This document shows, piece after piece, positions 16,544-25,734 of a DNA stretch of 64,000 nt. The stretch is from positions 3,038,001-3,102,000 of the forward strand of contig CP093399.1 in assembly GCA_029027825.1 (NCBI GenBank), given 5' to 3'. How positions within the stretch are numbered: the first letter of the stretch is position 1; the number at the start of each line of letters is the position of its first letter. This DNA comes from Rs1 sp029027825. GTDB taxonomy: Bacteria; Pseudomonadota; Gammaproteobacteria; Pseudomonadales; Balneatricaceae. Under the pieces are notes generated by a model that worked only from the letters and a program-made list of their open reading frames with translations, searched no databases and had not been told where the DNA came from. The position numbers and the translations under genes are program-made.

Positions 16544-18811
16544 TCAACTGCGCTTGATAGACTTCTTACGGGTACTTTTCTTAGGACTACTTTTCTTGCG
16601 GGCCGAAGCGGCAGCAGCGGCGCGTGCTATCACTTTACCACCAGCACCTTTTACCTTACTTTTAGCCGCTTGACTCTCTGGCTGGCTGCTGGCACTTGCT
16701 TTAGCAGCAACACTGCCTTTTTCTGTGTGCTTGGATTTTTGCACATATTTATAGCCATTTTTCTTTTCAGCTGCCGGCACTAACTGCCAATCGGCTGTAC
16801 CTATTAAATCATCGCGCCCCATGTCAGTTAGCACGGTCCGCAACCTATCCCAGTTATCTTCGTCGTGATAACGCAACAGCGCCTTTTGCGAACGTCTCTG
16901 CTCATATTCTCTAGGGACATAGAGTTTTTCACTCTTATAGGTCACCTTTTTCAGCGGATTTCGACCAGAGTGATACATCGCTGTCGCCAGCGACATCGGG
17001 GATGGATAAAAAGTCTGTACTTGATCTACTCTGAATTTGTTTTTCTTCAACCACAGCGACAAGTTCAACATGTCTTCATCTTCACAACCAGGGTGCGCCG
17101 CAATAAAGTAGGGAATTAAATACTGCTTTTTACCCGCCTCTTTCGAGTACTTATCGAACATACGCTTAAATTTGTCGTAAGTTCCCATGCCCGGTTTCAT
17201 CATTTTGTTCAATGTTTGTTCTTCACTGTGCTCAGGCGCTATTTTTAGATACCCTCCCACATGATGTGTCACCAACTCTTTTACGTACTCAGGATCTTCC
17301 ACTGCCAAGTCATAGCGCAATCCTGAGGCAATCGCTATTTTGTGCACCCCTTGAATTTGTCGAGCTTCTCTATACAGCTGCGTTGTCTCACTGTGATCAG
17401 TCTTTAAGTTTTTACAAATAACTGGATACACACAGGATAGCTTTCGACATGAAGATTGAATGTCATCACTAACACAATTCAAGTGATACATGTTGGAAGT
17501 TGGCCCACCTAAATCCGAAATCATGCCGGTAAAACCTGGAACTTTATCGCGAATCTCTTCTATTTCTTTAATAATAGAGGCTCTAGAGCGACTTTGAATC
17601 ACTCGCCCTTCATGTTCAGTGATCGAGCAGAAAGTACAACCACCAAAGCAGCCGCGCATAATATTGACTGAAAAACGAATCATATCGTAAGCGGGAATTT
17701 TACGACTTCCATAGGATGGATGAGGGATCCGCTGGTAAGGCAAGCCGAACACGGCATCCATTTCTTTTGTGGTTAGAGGAATCGGAGGGGGGTTTGCCCA
17801 AACTTCTTTGGTCCCATGGCGCTGTACTAGCGCCTTTGCATTGTGCGGATTGGACTCTAAGTGCAATACTCTTGAGGCATGAGCATAGAGCGCAGAATCT
17901 TTAGAGACTTTTTCAAAGGAGGGCAAGCGTATATAAGTACTATCTTTATCTAAGCGTTGTTTGCCTTTCAAAGGCTCGGGGATAATACGAATCGGCACGG
18001 TCTCTATCTCGCCGCTCTCTACTTTAGAAGAAGCACATTTTTCTTTATCTTCAATATATTGATAAGGATTTGGCATCTCTTCGACATTACTGGACCAATC
18101 TATTCTAGATGAGTCAATTTCAATATAACCGCTAGGTAACACATCACGTAACACCACGGTGCCACGTAAATCAGTGATGTCTTTTATATCAACACCTTCC
18201 GCTAAAGCATGAGTGACGTCAATAATTGCTCGCTCCGCATTGCCATACAGTAAAATATCGGCCCCTGAATCAATTAACACTGAGCGCCGAACTTTATTAC
18301 TCCAGTAATCATACTGCGCAATACGCCTTAAGCTCGCCTCTATTCCGCCAATAACAATCGGAACTTCATGGTAGAGTTCACGACAGCGCTGCGAATAGAC
18401 AATAACCGCTCTATCCGGCCGCTTCCCCTCTGCGCCATCAATGGTATAAGCATCATCGTGTCGAACTTTTAGATCGGCAGTATATCTGTTGATCATTGAG
18501 TCCATGTTACCCGCGGTAATCCCAAAATATAAATTAGGCTTACCTAAGACCCCGAAATCCTCGGTACTTTGCCAATCAGGCTGCGAGATAATACCTACTC
18601 TAAATCCCTGCGCTTCAAGAGCACGACCCATTACCGCCATCCCAAAGCTTGGATGGTCGATATAGGCATCTCCGGAGATTATTATGACATCACAGCTATC
18701 CCAACCCAGTAAATCCATTTCCTGGCGAGTTGTCGGTAAAAAGCTGGCCGTGCCGAAACACTCTGCCCAATGCGGTTCTTTCGCAAAAAGGTATTCTGCA
18801 GTTCTGATCAT
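16544..18811 (-). CDS. ygiQ: YgiQ family radical SAM protein
   Basis: 755 residues. The N-terminal cobalamin-like/UPF0313 part (FLPTTRQEMDLLGWDSCDVI, then ISGDAYIDHPSFG) is followed by the radical SAM cluster motif CFGGCTFCSITEHEGR (CxxxCxxC, about residues 388-403) and the C-terminal domain with YFIAAHPGCED and QTFYPSPMS. The last ~80 residues form a Lys/Ala/Ser-rich basic tail, common in YgiQ. The reaction is unknown; the protein is presumed to modify a substrate in the cytosol. The gene is monocistronic and convergent with alaA. Confidence 0.93.
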   Translation of the reverse strand: MIRTAEYLFAKEPHWAECFGTASFLPTTRQEMDLLGWDSCDVIIISGDAYIDHPSFGMAVMGRALEAQGFRVGIISQPDWQSTEDFGVLGKPNLYFGITAGNMDSMINRYTADLKVRHDDAYTIDGAEGKRPDRAVIVYSQRCRELYHEVPIVIGGIEASLRRIAQYDYWSNKVRRSVLIDSGADILLYGNAERAIIDVTHALAEGVDIKDITDLRGTVVLRDVLPSGYIEIDSSRIDWSSNVEEMPNPYQYIEDKEKCASSKVESGEIETVPIRIIPEPLKGKQRLDKDSTYIRLPSFEKVSKDSALYAHASRVLHLESNPHNAKALVQRHGTKEVWANPPPIPLTTKEMDAVFGLPYQRIPHPSYGSRKIPAYDMIRFSVNIMRGCFGGCTFCSITEHEGRVIQSRSRASIIKEIEEIRDKVPGFTGMISDLGGPTSNMYHLNCVSDDIQSSCRKLSCVYPVICKNLKTDHSETTQLYREARQIQGVHKIAIASGLRYDLAVEDPEYVKELVTHHVGGYLKIAPEHSEEQTLNKMMKPGMGTYDKFKRMFDKYSKEAGKKQYLIPYFIAAHPGCEDEDMLNLSLWLKKNKFRVDQVQTFYPSPMSLATAMYHSGRNPLKKVTYKSEKLYVPREYEQRRSQKALLRYHDEDNWDRLRTVLTDMGRDDLIGTADWQLVPAAEKKNGYKYVQKSKHTEKGSVAAKASASSQPESQAAKSKVKGAGGKVIARAAAAASARKKSSPKKSTRKKSIKRS

Positions 18812-19112
18812 TAAAATTACACAATTAATTTAGAATTTGATATGTCTACCCAATGTTGCCGGTAGCACATTTGACAGGGTCGTTAAATAACAGTAAATGA
18901 GATTAACAACTAACGACTTTAATAATCCCCCATTATCTCAGAAATACCGACAAATTCATATCGCTTTCAAATATTAACTTTTACACGACTAGCCACGCAT
19001 TTTGTAACACTTTACTGATACAATCTGTATTAAAGTTATTGTGGCTGACCTGCAAATCAGGCTGGCCCCAATGACACTCATCAAATAACATTGAGAAGCA
19101 CTGACTTGAACT
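18812..19112. other. Divergent ygiQ/modA intergenic region
   Basis: About 300 bp, AT-rich, holding the promoters of ygiQ (minus) and modABC (plus). A small dyad CCTGCAAATCAGG lies near 19050. I see no convincing ModE-type site. Confidence 0.35.
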
Positions 19113-19961
19113 ATGATATTTTCTCCAAAAATAGCATTAACACTTAGTTTTTTAAGCAGTTTAATAACTTCGCAATTTAGTTACGCCAAGCCAGTTACTG
19201 TCTATGCCGCTGCATCTTTAACCCAATCGATCAATGAAATTAGCGCTATTTATGAACGGAAAACCCAGCGGCAAGTCATCGGCGTCTTCGCCGCTTCATC
19301 AACTTTAGCAAGGCAGATAGCACACGGCGCCCCCGCAGATATTTTTATCAGTGCAAATCATAAATGGATGCAATATTTATTAACTGAAGACAGAGTTTCA
19401 TCACTGACACTAACGGCATTACTAGAGAATCAATTAGTACTTGCCGCTCCTATAAACAGTCGCATACCAAGCAGTCAAATACCAGCCGACGACAGCCAAT
19501 CAGCGGCAGCGATCAACCTTGCAGAACTTTTACAAAACAACCGCTTAGCCACCGGCGACCCTAGTCATGTTCCCGTCGGAATTTATGCCAAACAAGCTTT
19601 ACAATCTATAGATCAATGGGATTCTGTCAAAAGTAAGCTGGCGTTAACCGGTAACTCTCGCAGCGCGCTGCTTTTTATCGAACGAGCGACTGTTCCCATC
19701 GGGATTGTTTACAAAACCGATGCATTATCATCGTCTAAAGTGAAGATAGTTGCGACCTTCTTAGCTGGCAGCCACGATCGCATTCAATACCCAATGGCAT
19801 TAGTCAAACACCGCACCAGCGTTATTGATCAGCCTTTAAAAATGCAACCGACCTCAGCTAGCCAATCACACGCCGCTGCTTTTTATGATTTTTTACAATC
19901 GGACTCCGCCGGCAAAATTTTTCGACAGTATGGATTTTCAACCTTAAAAAATGCTAACTGA
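19113..19961 (+). CDS. modA: Molybdate-binding periplasmic protein
   Basis: 282 residues. A Sec signal peptide (to about residue 25, ...ITSQFSYA-KPV) is followed by the ModA body: VTVYAAASLTQSINEI (Ser/Ala oxyanion contacts), FAASSTLARQIAHGAPADIFISA and ATGDPSHVPVGIYAKQAL. Binds molybdate or tungstate in the periplasm for ModBC. It overlaps modB by 11 bases, so translation is probably coupled. Slightly longer than E. coli ModA because of an insertion near residues 125-135 and a longer tail. Confidence 0.94.
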   Translation: MIFSPKIALTLSFLSSLITSQFSYAKPVTVYAAASLTQSINEISAIYERKTQRQVIGVFAASSTLARQIAHGAPADIFISANHKWMQYLLTEDRVSSLTLTALLENQLVLAAPINSRIPSSQIPADDSQSAAAINLAELLQNNRLATGDPSHVPVGIYAKQALQSIDQWDSVKSKLALTGNSRSALLFIERATVPIGIVYKTDALSSSKVKIVATFLAGSHDRIQYPMALVKHRTSVIDQPLKMQPTSASQSHAAAFYDFLQSDSAGKIFRQYGFSTLKNAN

Positions 19962-20640
19962 TTTCGAGATACAGGCAATTTCACTCAGTCTAAAAGTGGC
20001 GGTTAGCTCAGTCACTTTTAGTCTGCCGTTCGCTTTATTTTTTGCCTGGATACTTGCCAGAAGCCGCTTTATTGGCAAGCCTATTTTAGATGCAATTATT
20101 CATTTACCCCTAGTTTTGCCGCCGGTGGTGATTGGTTACTTATTACTGATTAGCTTTTCCCCTACGGGGTTTATCGGTATTTTTTTAAAACAAAACTTAA
20201 ATATTGATATTAGTTTTAGCTGGCAGGGTGCGGCTCTTGCCAGCGCTATTGTTTCTTTCCCCCTGATGGTACGGGCCATTAGACAAAGTTTAGAAGCTGT
20301 CGATTACAAACTCGAACAAGCGGCTAGTACTTTAGGTGCCAGCAAAGTAAAAGTATTTATCACTATTACTTTACCACTGATTAGCCCAGGTATTTTAAGC
20401 GGGGTTATCTTAGGTTTTGCTCGCAGCTTGGGGGAATTCGGCGCCACCATCACTTTTGTATCCAACATCCCCGAAGTCACACGTACCATCCCTCTAGCCA
20501 TGTATAGCTTCATCCAAACCCCAGGAGCTGAGATGCAGGCATTGCGACTGTGTATTTTAGCCATTACTATTGCACTGATCGCTCTAATCGCCTCTTACTG
20601 GCTAGAAAAAAAACTGCGACACGCTAGCGGTAGGAGTTAA
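19951..20640 (+). CDS. modB: Molybdate ABC transporter permease
   Basis: 229 residues, about five transmembrane helices. The permease EAA loop, which contacts the ATPase, is visible as EQAASTLGASKVKVFITITLPLISPGI (about residues 119-145). PLVLPPVVIGYLLL and GEFGATITFVSNIPEVTRTI are typical ModB signatures. Second gene of modABC; modC starts 5 bp after its stop. Confidence 0.95.
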   Translation: MLTDFEIQAISLSLKVAVSSVTFSLPFALFFAWILARSRFIGKPILDAIIHLPLVLPPVVIGYLLLISFSPTGFIGIFLKQNLNIDISFSWQGAALASAIVSFPLMVRAIRQSLEAVDYKLEQAASTLGASKVKVFITITLPLISPGILSGVILGFARSLGEFGATITFVSNIPEVTRTIPLAMYSFIQTPGAEMQALRLCILAITIALIALIASYWLEKKLRHASGRS

Positions 20641-20645
20641 GTGGG

Positions 20646-21737
20646 ATGCACTTAAAAATAACTAAAACTCTCAATCAATATACTTTTTCTCTGGATACAC
20701 AAATATCCGATACTGGCATCAGTGTTATATTTGGCCGTTCAGGATCAGGAAAAACCACCTTGATCAATATGATTGCCGGGATCAGCCAACCCGATGCAGG
20801 CTTCATAAAAACCTGTGCTGGATGCTTCTTTGACTCAGCGCTTGCCATAAATCTACCGGTGCACAAAAGAGGCGTCGGCTACGTATTTCAACAGTCGCGA
20901 TTATTTCCCCACTTTAGCGTGCTGAAAAATTTAAAATATGGCTATGTTTCGCACTTAGACCCCAATCGAGAATTTTTCCAGCAAATAGTACAGTTACTAG
21001 ATATTAAAAACCTGCTCAAGCTCTACCCAAACCAGCTATCAGGTGGAGAAATGCAGCGCGTTGCCATTGGTAGAGCATTATTATGTAGACCAAAAATACT
21101 CTTAATGGATGAGCCACTTGCCTCTTTAGACTTACCACGCAAGAGAGAACTTTTGCCCTATTTAGCTAAGCTCAACAAAGAGCTCAAGTTACCCATTATC
21201 TACGTCACCCACTCATTAGATGAAGTACTTTTTCTCGCCGACGAAATATTATTATTAGAGCGAGGCAAGCTAGTTTTACAGGGTGAACTAGAAGCGGTTT
21301 GGAATGATAAACTAATTTTACCTTGGCTTAATAACAACCAACCTTCCGCGATATTACACAGCCAAATAAGCGCACATCACCCGCGCTATTCTCTGACCGC
21401 ACTGGCGGTCAATGAACAGCAAGTATTTTGGGTGAATAGACTCAACTTACCGCTCGGCGAAAGCATTCGAATTAGAGTGTTTGCAAAAGATATATCACTG
21501 ACACTGCGCAAAGCACCCAGCAGTGAAACCAGTATTCGTAATATATTCAAAGTAACTATTATCGATATTATTAAAGAGCCACAAAATGTCCGAGTTAAGC
21601 TAACTATTGGGGACAATATTTTATGGGCCGAAATAACGCTATGGGCTTTTGAAGATCTTAAATTAGCGCTCAATCAAGTGGTCTACGCCCAGGTAAAAAG
21701 CATCAGCGTTAACAACCGTGACTGGGCAACTCACTAA
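20646..21737 (+). CDS. modC: Molybdate ABC transporter ATP-binding protein
   Basis: 363 residues. Walker A GRSGSGKTT (about 33-41), signature LSGGEMQRVAIGRALL (about 129-144), Walker B ILLMDEPLASLD (about 151-162) and the switch histidine in YVTHSLDE. A C-terminal TOBE domain (about 295-355, with FKVTIIDIIKE) would bind oxyanion. Completes the modABC molybdate importer. No modE or molybdoenzyme gene is in the window. Confidence 0.95.
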   Translation: MHLKITKTLNQYTFSLDTQISDTGISVIFGRSGSGKTTLINMIAGISQPDAGFIKTCAGCFFDSALAINLPVHKRGVGYVFQQSRLFPHFSVLKNLKYGYVSHLDPNREFFQQIVQLLDIKNLLKLYPNQLSGGEMQRVAIGRALLCRPKILLMDEPLASLDLPRKRELLPYLAKLNKELKLPIIYVTHSLDEVLFLADEILLLERGKLVLQGELEAVWNDKLILPWLNNNQPSAILHSQISAHHPRYSLTALAVNEQQVFWVNRLNLPLGESIRIRVFAKDISLTLRKAPSSETSIRNIFKVTIIDIIKEPQNVRVKLTIGDNILWAEITLWAFEDLKLALNQVVYAQVKSISVNNRDWATH

Positions 21738-21849
21738 TCAGTTTTCATCGAGAGATATCAACTACGGACGCCTCGACACGAGTCTATTTTTAGATGAAAA
21801 ATTAGAATACAGGCTCCAATAAAGCAGGCCTATATACCAATTTAATAGC

Positions 21850-22365
21850 CTAGCGCCAGCGACGCTGACTGCGACTAGAAACACCCGCCATTTTCACCAG
21901 CCCCGCTCTGGTGTGCGCATGACAGACTGCGATGGCTAACGCATCCGCCGCATCTTCCTGCGGTAGACCTGGCAGTTTTAAAATTCGTGCAATCATGTGC
22001 TGCACTTGGCCTTTGTCGGCACCACCATTACCTACCACCGCCTGTTTAACCTTCCTCGCCGCATACTCATAGACGTCCAGCGTCTGCTGAGTGGCTGCAA
22101 CGATGGCGGCTCCCCTAGCCTGCCCTAACTTCAAGGCTGAATCGGCATTTTTAGCCATAAAAACTTGCTCGATAGCAAATTCCTGCGGGGAATACATTTC
22201 AATCACTTCAGTTACACCGGCAAAAACTTGATTTAATCTATCCGCCAAATCTCCTTCTTTCATACGAATACAACCGCTTGCTATATATTCATTTTTCCCG
22301 CCAATAGTGTTAATGACGCCATATCCAGTAATTCTTGAACCTGGATCTATCCCCAAAATAATCAT
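21850..22365 (-). CDS. ruvC: Holliday junction resolvase RuvC
   Basis: 171 residues. The nuclease acidic residues sit in ILGIDPGSRITGYGV (Asp7), AIEQVFMAKNADSALKLGQARG (Glu about 66) and LPQEDAADALAIAVCHAH (Asp pair about 138-141). Resolves Holliday junctions with RuvAB. Unlike the common ruvCAB or yebC-ruvC layouts, it follows alr with a 33-bp gap, so it probably shares the alr transcript; ruvAB are not in the window. Confidence 0.96.
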   Translation of the reverse strand: MIILGIDPGSRITGYGVINTIGGKNEYIASGCIRMKEGDLADRLNQVFAGVTEVIEMYSPQEFAIEQVFMAKNADSALKLGQARGAAIVAATQQTLDVYEYAARKVKQAVVGNGGADKGQVQHMIARILKLPGLPQEDAADALAIAVCHAHTRAGLVKMAGVSSRSQRRWR

Positions 22366-22398
22366 TGAAAATTGTACTCTTTCAGTAACGCTAGTAAC

Positions 22399-23478
22399 TC
22401 AGTTAACATATATTCTTGGCACTCGCTTGGTGACGCCAGTAAACAAAGTATAAGCGATAGTATCGGCCGCTTTAGCCACCTCTTCCACTGCTAAATTATC
22501 TCCCCATAACTCCACCTCACTACCTACCACCACATTGGCTAGCCCGGTCACATCCACGGTTACCATATCCATTGAAACTCGGCCCGCAATGCTAGCCACT
22601 TGCCCTGCCACCATAATCGGTGACCCATTGACAATATGTCGATCGTAACCATCCGCATAGCCGATCGCAATCGTAGCGATACGTCGCTTGCTCTGACAGA
22701 CAAAGCTAGCGGCATAACCAACGGTTTCACGCACTGCGACGTCCTTCAGTGCTATCACTTGAGTGGTAAAATTCATCACCGGTTTTAGTTGCTTTGCCCA
22801 ATCCTGAGGAACGGAAAAAGGTGAGGCACCATAGAGCATTAGCCCCGACCTTACCCACTGTCGATGGGTATTTTCAAGCGCTAGTATTGCAGCAGAATTA
22901 GCGATCGAATGCTCCGAGTTCAACCCTTTAACCGCCGAGTCAAAAAATGCTAACTGTTTTTCTGTCATCAGATTTTCAAGCTCATCCGCACAAGCCAGAT
23001 GCGACATCAATACAATATCAGCCACGTTATTACTCGCTTGTAATTGACGATACACACTAGTTAATTCCACGGGCGTCAAGCCTAAACGATGCATGCCTGA
23101 ATCTAATTTCGGCCAGACGTTAATTGGCTGAGACAATTTAGCCTCTTGAATGACCTTAACTTGAAATTCACTGTGCAAAGCAGTCCAAAAATTATTACGG
23201 GCAATGATCGGTAACTCATCTGCAGTAAAAAAGCCCTCCAGCAATAAAATCGGCACTTTAATACCCGCCTCTCGCAGCTCGAGAGCTTCTTCTATACAGG
23301 CGACCCCAAAAGCACTCGCCAAAGGCTCTAGTCTTTTCGCAACTGGCACAGCACCGTGACCATAAGCATCCGCTTTTACAATGGCAATCGTCTTAGCTGC
23401 TGCGGCTAAAGATTTTGCCAATTTAAAATTATGCTCTATCGCTGATAAATCTATAACTGCCTGTGCCGCTCTAGACAT
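22399..23478 (-). CDS. alr: Alanine racemase
   Basis: 359 residues. Converts L- to D-alanine for peptidoglycan. The PLP lysine lies in AIVKADAYGHGAVPVAKRL (about 32-50). LDSGMHRLGL is the substrate-site region, and the catalytic Tyr is in ETVGYAASFVCQ. SRVSMDMVTVDVTGL (about 297-311) and a C-terminal FTGVTKRVPRIYV complete the family pattern. Upstream of ruvC in a probable two-gene operon. The codon before the 3' flank is intact, and no second racemase is visible. Confidence 0.96.
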   Translation of the reverse strand: MSRAAQAVIDLSAIEHNFKLAKSLAAAAKTIAIVKADAYGHGAVPVAKRLEPLASAFGVACIEEALELREAGIKVPILLLEGFFTADELPIIARNNFWTALHSEFQVKVIQEAKLSQPINVWPKLDSGMHRLGLTPVELTSVYRQLQASNNVADIVLMSHLACADELENLMTEKQLAFFDSAVKGLNSEHSIANSAAILALENTHRQWVRSGLMLYGASPFSVPQDWAKQLKPVMNFTTQVIALKDVAVRETVGYAASFVCQSKRRIATIAIGYADGYDRHIVNGSPIMVAGQVASIAGRVSMDMVTVDVTGLANVVVGSEVELWGDNLAVEEVAKAADTIAYTLFTGVTKRVPRIYVN

Positions 23479-23545
23479 CTTTTACCCACTTCCATAAAAC
23501 CACTAGTTAAGAACCGCACCCACTAATTTGCAGCACCGGACAATA

Positions 23546-23629
23546 TTTTAGCTTTTAGCTTTTAGCTTTTAGCTTGTAACTTGTAACTTGTAACTTGTAA
23601 CTTGTAACTTGTAACTTGTAACTTGTAAC
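23546..23629. repeat. Heptanucleotide tandem repeat (TTTTAGC x4, TTGTAAC x8)
   Basis: Four perfect TTTTAGC units (23546-23573) run straight into eight perfect TTGTAAC units (23574-23629). The last unit's C is also the first base of the ridA stop codon complement, so the tract starts exactly at the 3' end of ridA. A related (ATTTAGC)6 tract lies at 25886-25927. Confidence 0.95.
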
Positions 23630-24015
23630 TAACCAATAACCATAATTGCCTCAATTTCAATATCTACCGCTTTCGGTAACGCTTTAACTTCATAAGCCGC
23701 TCTAGCGGGGTATGGTTGCTTAAAATAACGAGCCATTACTTCATTAACGGCGGCAAAATTACCTAAATCAGCCATCAATATCGATAGTTTTGCAATATCG
23801 TCCATTGAGCCACCAGCGGCTTCAGTAATTGCTTTCAAATTTTCAAAGACCCTCACAGCCTGCTCCTCAAAGCCGCCAGCAACTATTTCCATAGTAACGG
23901 GATCCAAGGGAATCTGACCTGAGATATAGACAGTGCTGCCAACTTTTACTGCCTGTGAATAAGTACCAATTGCAGCTGGAGCTTGATCTGTTGAAATAAT
24001 ACTACGATTTGCCAT
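23629..24015 (-). CDS. ridA: RidA family 2-iminobutanoate deaminase
   Basis: 128 residues. RidA hydrolyses reactive enamine/imine intermediates released by PLP enzymes such as threonine dehydratase. Signatures: AIGTYSQAVKVGSTVYISGQIPLDP (about 16-40), the catalytic Arg in YPARAAYEVKALPKAVDIEIEAI (about 102-124). RBS GAGGAAG precedes the ATG. Divergent from the Lrp-type gene. Its 3' end directly joins a heptanucleotide repeat. Confidence 0.95.
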   Translation of the reverse strand: MANRSIISTDQAPAAIGTYSQAVKVGSTVYISGQIPLDPVTMEIVAGGFEEQAVRVFENLKAITEAAGGSMDDIAKLSILMADLGNFAAVNEVMARYFKQPYPARAAYEVKALPKAVDIEIEAIMVIG

Positions 24016-24418
24016 TTAAACTTCCTCACCTATTTAATATGAATTTACAATTAACCATAGCTCAAAGCCTCAGCACAACTGAAGCTAAAGCACTTGAAAA
24101 TACCTCGCAAAGTAAACTATTTCAATAGCTTTCAACTCACGATAGGGGATTAAATTCACTAAAATTGAAATCCAGTAATAAACCACAACCGAGAAATTGA
24201 TGATTTTCGTCTATTTAAAGCATTTAACAATAAGATATTCCAGATTATTACATTATTGTTAGAATTATTTATTGTTTTTTACCCCTAAATTAGGTTTAAT
24301 CCCCGCTATGATAGATAGCACTTAAAAAATTATATTTAGTCGTCTATTTTAATAAGAGCTAGCACTGTGGTAGACAACTCTACTCGCAATCCATTTCATT
24401 ATTAATCTGATTATAATT
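24016..24418. other. Divergent ridA/lrp intergenic region
   Basis: About 400 bp of AT-rich DNA with no open frame of note. It must hold the ridA and lrp promoters. I could not place either with confidence. Confidence 0.35.
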
Positions 24419-24886
24419 ATGCGTAAACTAGACCGAATAGATCGTAACATTCTACGAATTTTACAAAACGATGGCAGAATTTCTTATACTGAACTCGCTG
24501 ACAATGTTGGACTTTCGACGACACCTTGCATAGAGCGCGTCAGAAGACTGGAAAAAGAGAAATTTATTGAAGGCTATTACGCCAAACTTAATCCCAGCGC
24601 GTTAGGTTTTGACATGTTAGTTTTTGTAGAGATTGCGCTCTCCTATCAATCACCTGATGCATTTGAAACTTTCAATCAAGCAGTAAAGCTCCTCCCTTAC
24701 ATTCAAGAATGTCACTTAGTTTCAGGAGATTCTGACTACTTATTAAAAGCACGCATTAGAGACATGTCTGAATACAGAGCGCTACTAGGCGAAATGCTGC
24801 TCACCTTACCAGGGGTCAAAAACTCAAAGAGCTACATTGTTATGGAAGAAGTAAAAGAAGCCGTTGGCCTACCCATCAAAGGCTAA
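24419..24886 (+). CDS. lrp: Lrp/AsnC family transcriptional regulator
   Basis: 155 residues. The N-terminal winged helix-turn-helix is DRIDRNILRILQNDGRISYTELADNVGLSTTPCIERVRRLEKEKFIEGYYA (about 5-55, first residues quoted in pieces). The C-terminal RAM ligand-binding domain contains VFVEIALSY, ECHLVSGDSDYLLKAR and PGVKNSKSYIVMEEVK. It is close in length and sequence to global Lrp (leucine-responsive regulator) rather than AsnC. Immediately downstream lies the small-RNA locus; no terminator is clear between them. Confidence 0.88.
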   Translation: MRKLDRIDRNILRILQNDGRISYTELADNVGLSTTPCIERVRRLEKEKFIEGYYAKLNPSALGFDMLVFVEIALSYQSPDAFETFNQAVKLLPYIQECHLVSGDSDYLLKARIRDMSEYRALLGEMLLTLPGVKNSKSYIVMEEVKEAVGLPIKG

Positions 24887-25200
24887 TAAAAAACATTCTT
24901 TGCCCGAAGAAAGAAACCCCTGTAGTTTTAGCTGTTTCTGCACCAATGACTTCCCGTTGCTACATAAAACTATGGGGGCCTACTGACTATAGCTCACTAG
25001 GCCTCGTATCACTCTCCTGAATCAGTGATGACTTCCAAACGACGCTCTACATTCATTTTTCAGCCACGGCTTTTGAACGCTCTCAATCCAAAATTAGTTA
25101 TTATAATTTCCAGCATTTTTTAAGCCTCATTTATTTTTAGTAAAATCTTTTAGACTCTATTTACAAACAATTATATTGAATCAATCTTTAGCATCGTGTT

Positions 25201-25215
25201 TAGGAATTAATCCTA
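25201..25215 (+). promoter_or_regulatory. Palindromic upstream site of small RNA 1
   Basis: TAGGAATTAATCCTA, a TAGGA/TCCTA dyad centred 43 bp upstream of the predicted start. The equivalent site for small RNA 2 (25557-25571) is TAAGA/TCTTA at exactly the same distance. It resembles the inverted-repeat sites of GacA/UvrY/LetA regulators. The -10 is CATAAT at 25239-25244. Confidence 0.55.
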
Positions 25216-25250
25216 TGTTTATAAACAACCACATCAAGCATAATTTGTTT

Positions 25251-25540
25251 ATGGAGAGTTAAGGAAGGATCTTATTTAATTCCTAGGATGGGAAGCTCTA
25301 AAGTTACTCAAGGAAAGAGTAGCATCGGCAAGGAAGCTGGACAGATTTTACAAGGACGAATTTAAGATCGATTCACTATTTGTTATTCATTTAGCACTAG
25401 CGAACTTACATGTTGGGATAGAATGGATTCTATATTTTCTGAGGATCAGAACTCAATATGCTACTTAAGGATTAAAGTAGTATTGGCAAGGATGCCGAAA
25501 TCAAGGGCTTTGTAATGGATGACATTCAAGCCCTTTTATT
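25251..25540 (+). ncRNA. CsrB/RsmZ-type small RNA 1 (about 290 nt)
   Basis: The transcript predicted to begin ATGGAGAG contains 15 GGA motifs and no credible reading frame. Many sit in hairpin loops: TACTC-AAGGAAA-GAGTA, CGGC-AAGGAA-GCTG, TAGAA-TGGA-TTCTA, TTCTG-AGGAT-CAGAA, CTACTT-AAGGATTA-AAGTAG and TTGGC-AAGGAT-GCCGA. It ends in an intrinsic terminator, AAGGGCTT...AAGCCCTTTTATTTTT, whose loop also carries GGA. This is the design of RNAs that sequester the translational regulator CsrA/RsmA. Size is like CsrB/CsrC. Homology to a named RNA is not claimed. Confidence 0.85.
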
Positions 25541-25556
25541 TTTCTCTACTAAAAAT

Positions 25557-25571
25557 TAAGAATATATCTTA
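25557..25571 (+). promoter_or_regulatory. Palindromic upstream site of small RNA 2
   Basis: TAAGAATATATCTTA, a TAAGA/TCTTA dyad centred 43 bp before the predicted start of small RNA 2, with GATAAT (25595-25600) as the likely -10. The downstream context TATGTT is shared with site 1. Confidence 0.55.
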
Positions 25572-25606
25572 TGTTCTTAATATTAAAGATTAGAGATAAT
25601 ATAGTT

Positions 25607-25734
25607 ATGGAGAGTTAGGAAGGATCCTATTTATTCCCATTGGGAACTCACTTACTACATAGGGAAATGTAGTATCGGCAAGGAAGTCGAAGGCAAGGGC
25701 TCAGATATGGATATTATATGAGCCCTTTTATTTT
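25607..25734 (+). ncRNA. RsmY/RsmZ-type small RNA 2 (about 128 nt)
   Basis: The predicted start ATGGAGAGTTA is shared with small RNA 1. Seven GGA motifs. Loop-displayed ones include TAGGA-AGGA-TCCTA, CTACAT-AGGGAA-ATGTAG and TCGGC-AAGGAA-GTCGA. It ends with the terminator AAGGGCTCA...TGAGCCCTTTTATTTT, with GGA in the loop. The stems differ from those of small RNA 1 by compensating changes while the loops stay AAGGA-like, strong evidence of selected structure. Length is typical for RsmY/RsmZ. It probably arose by duplication. Confidence 0.87.
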
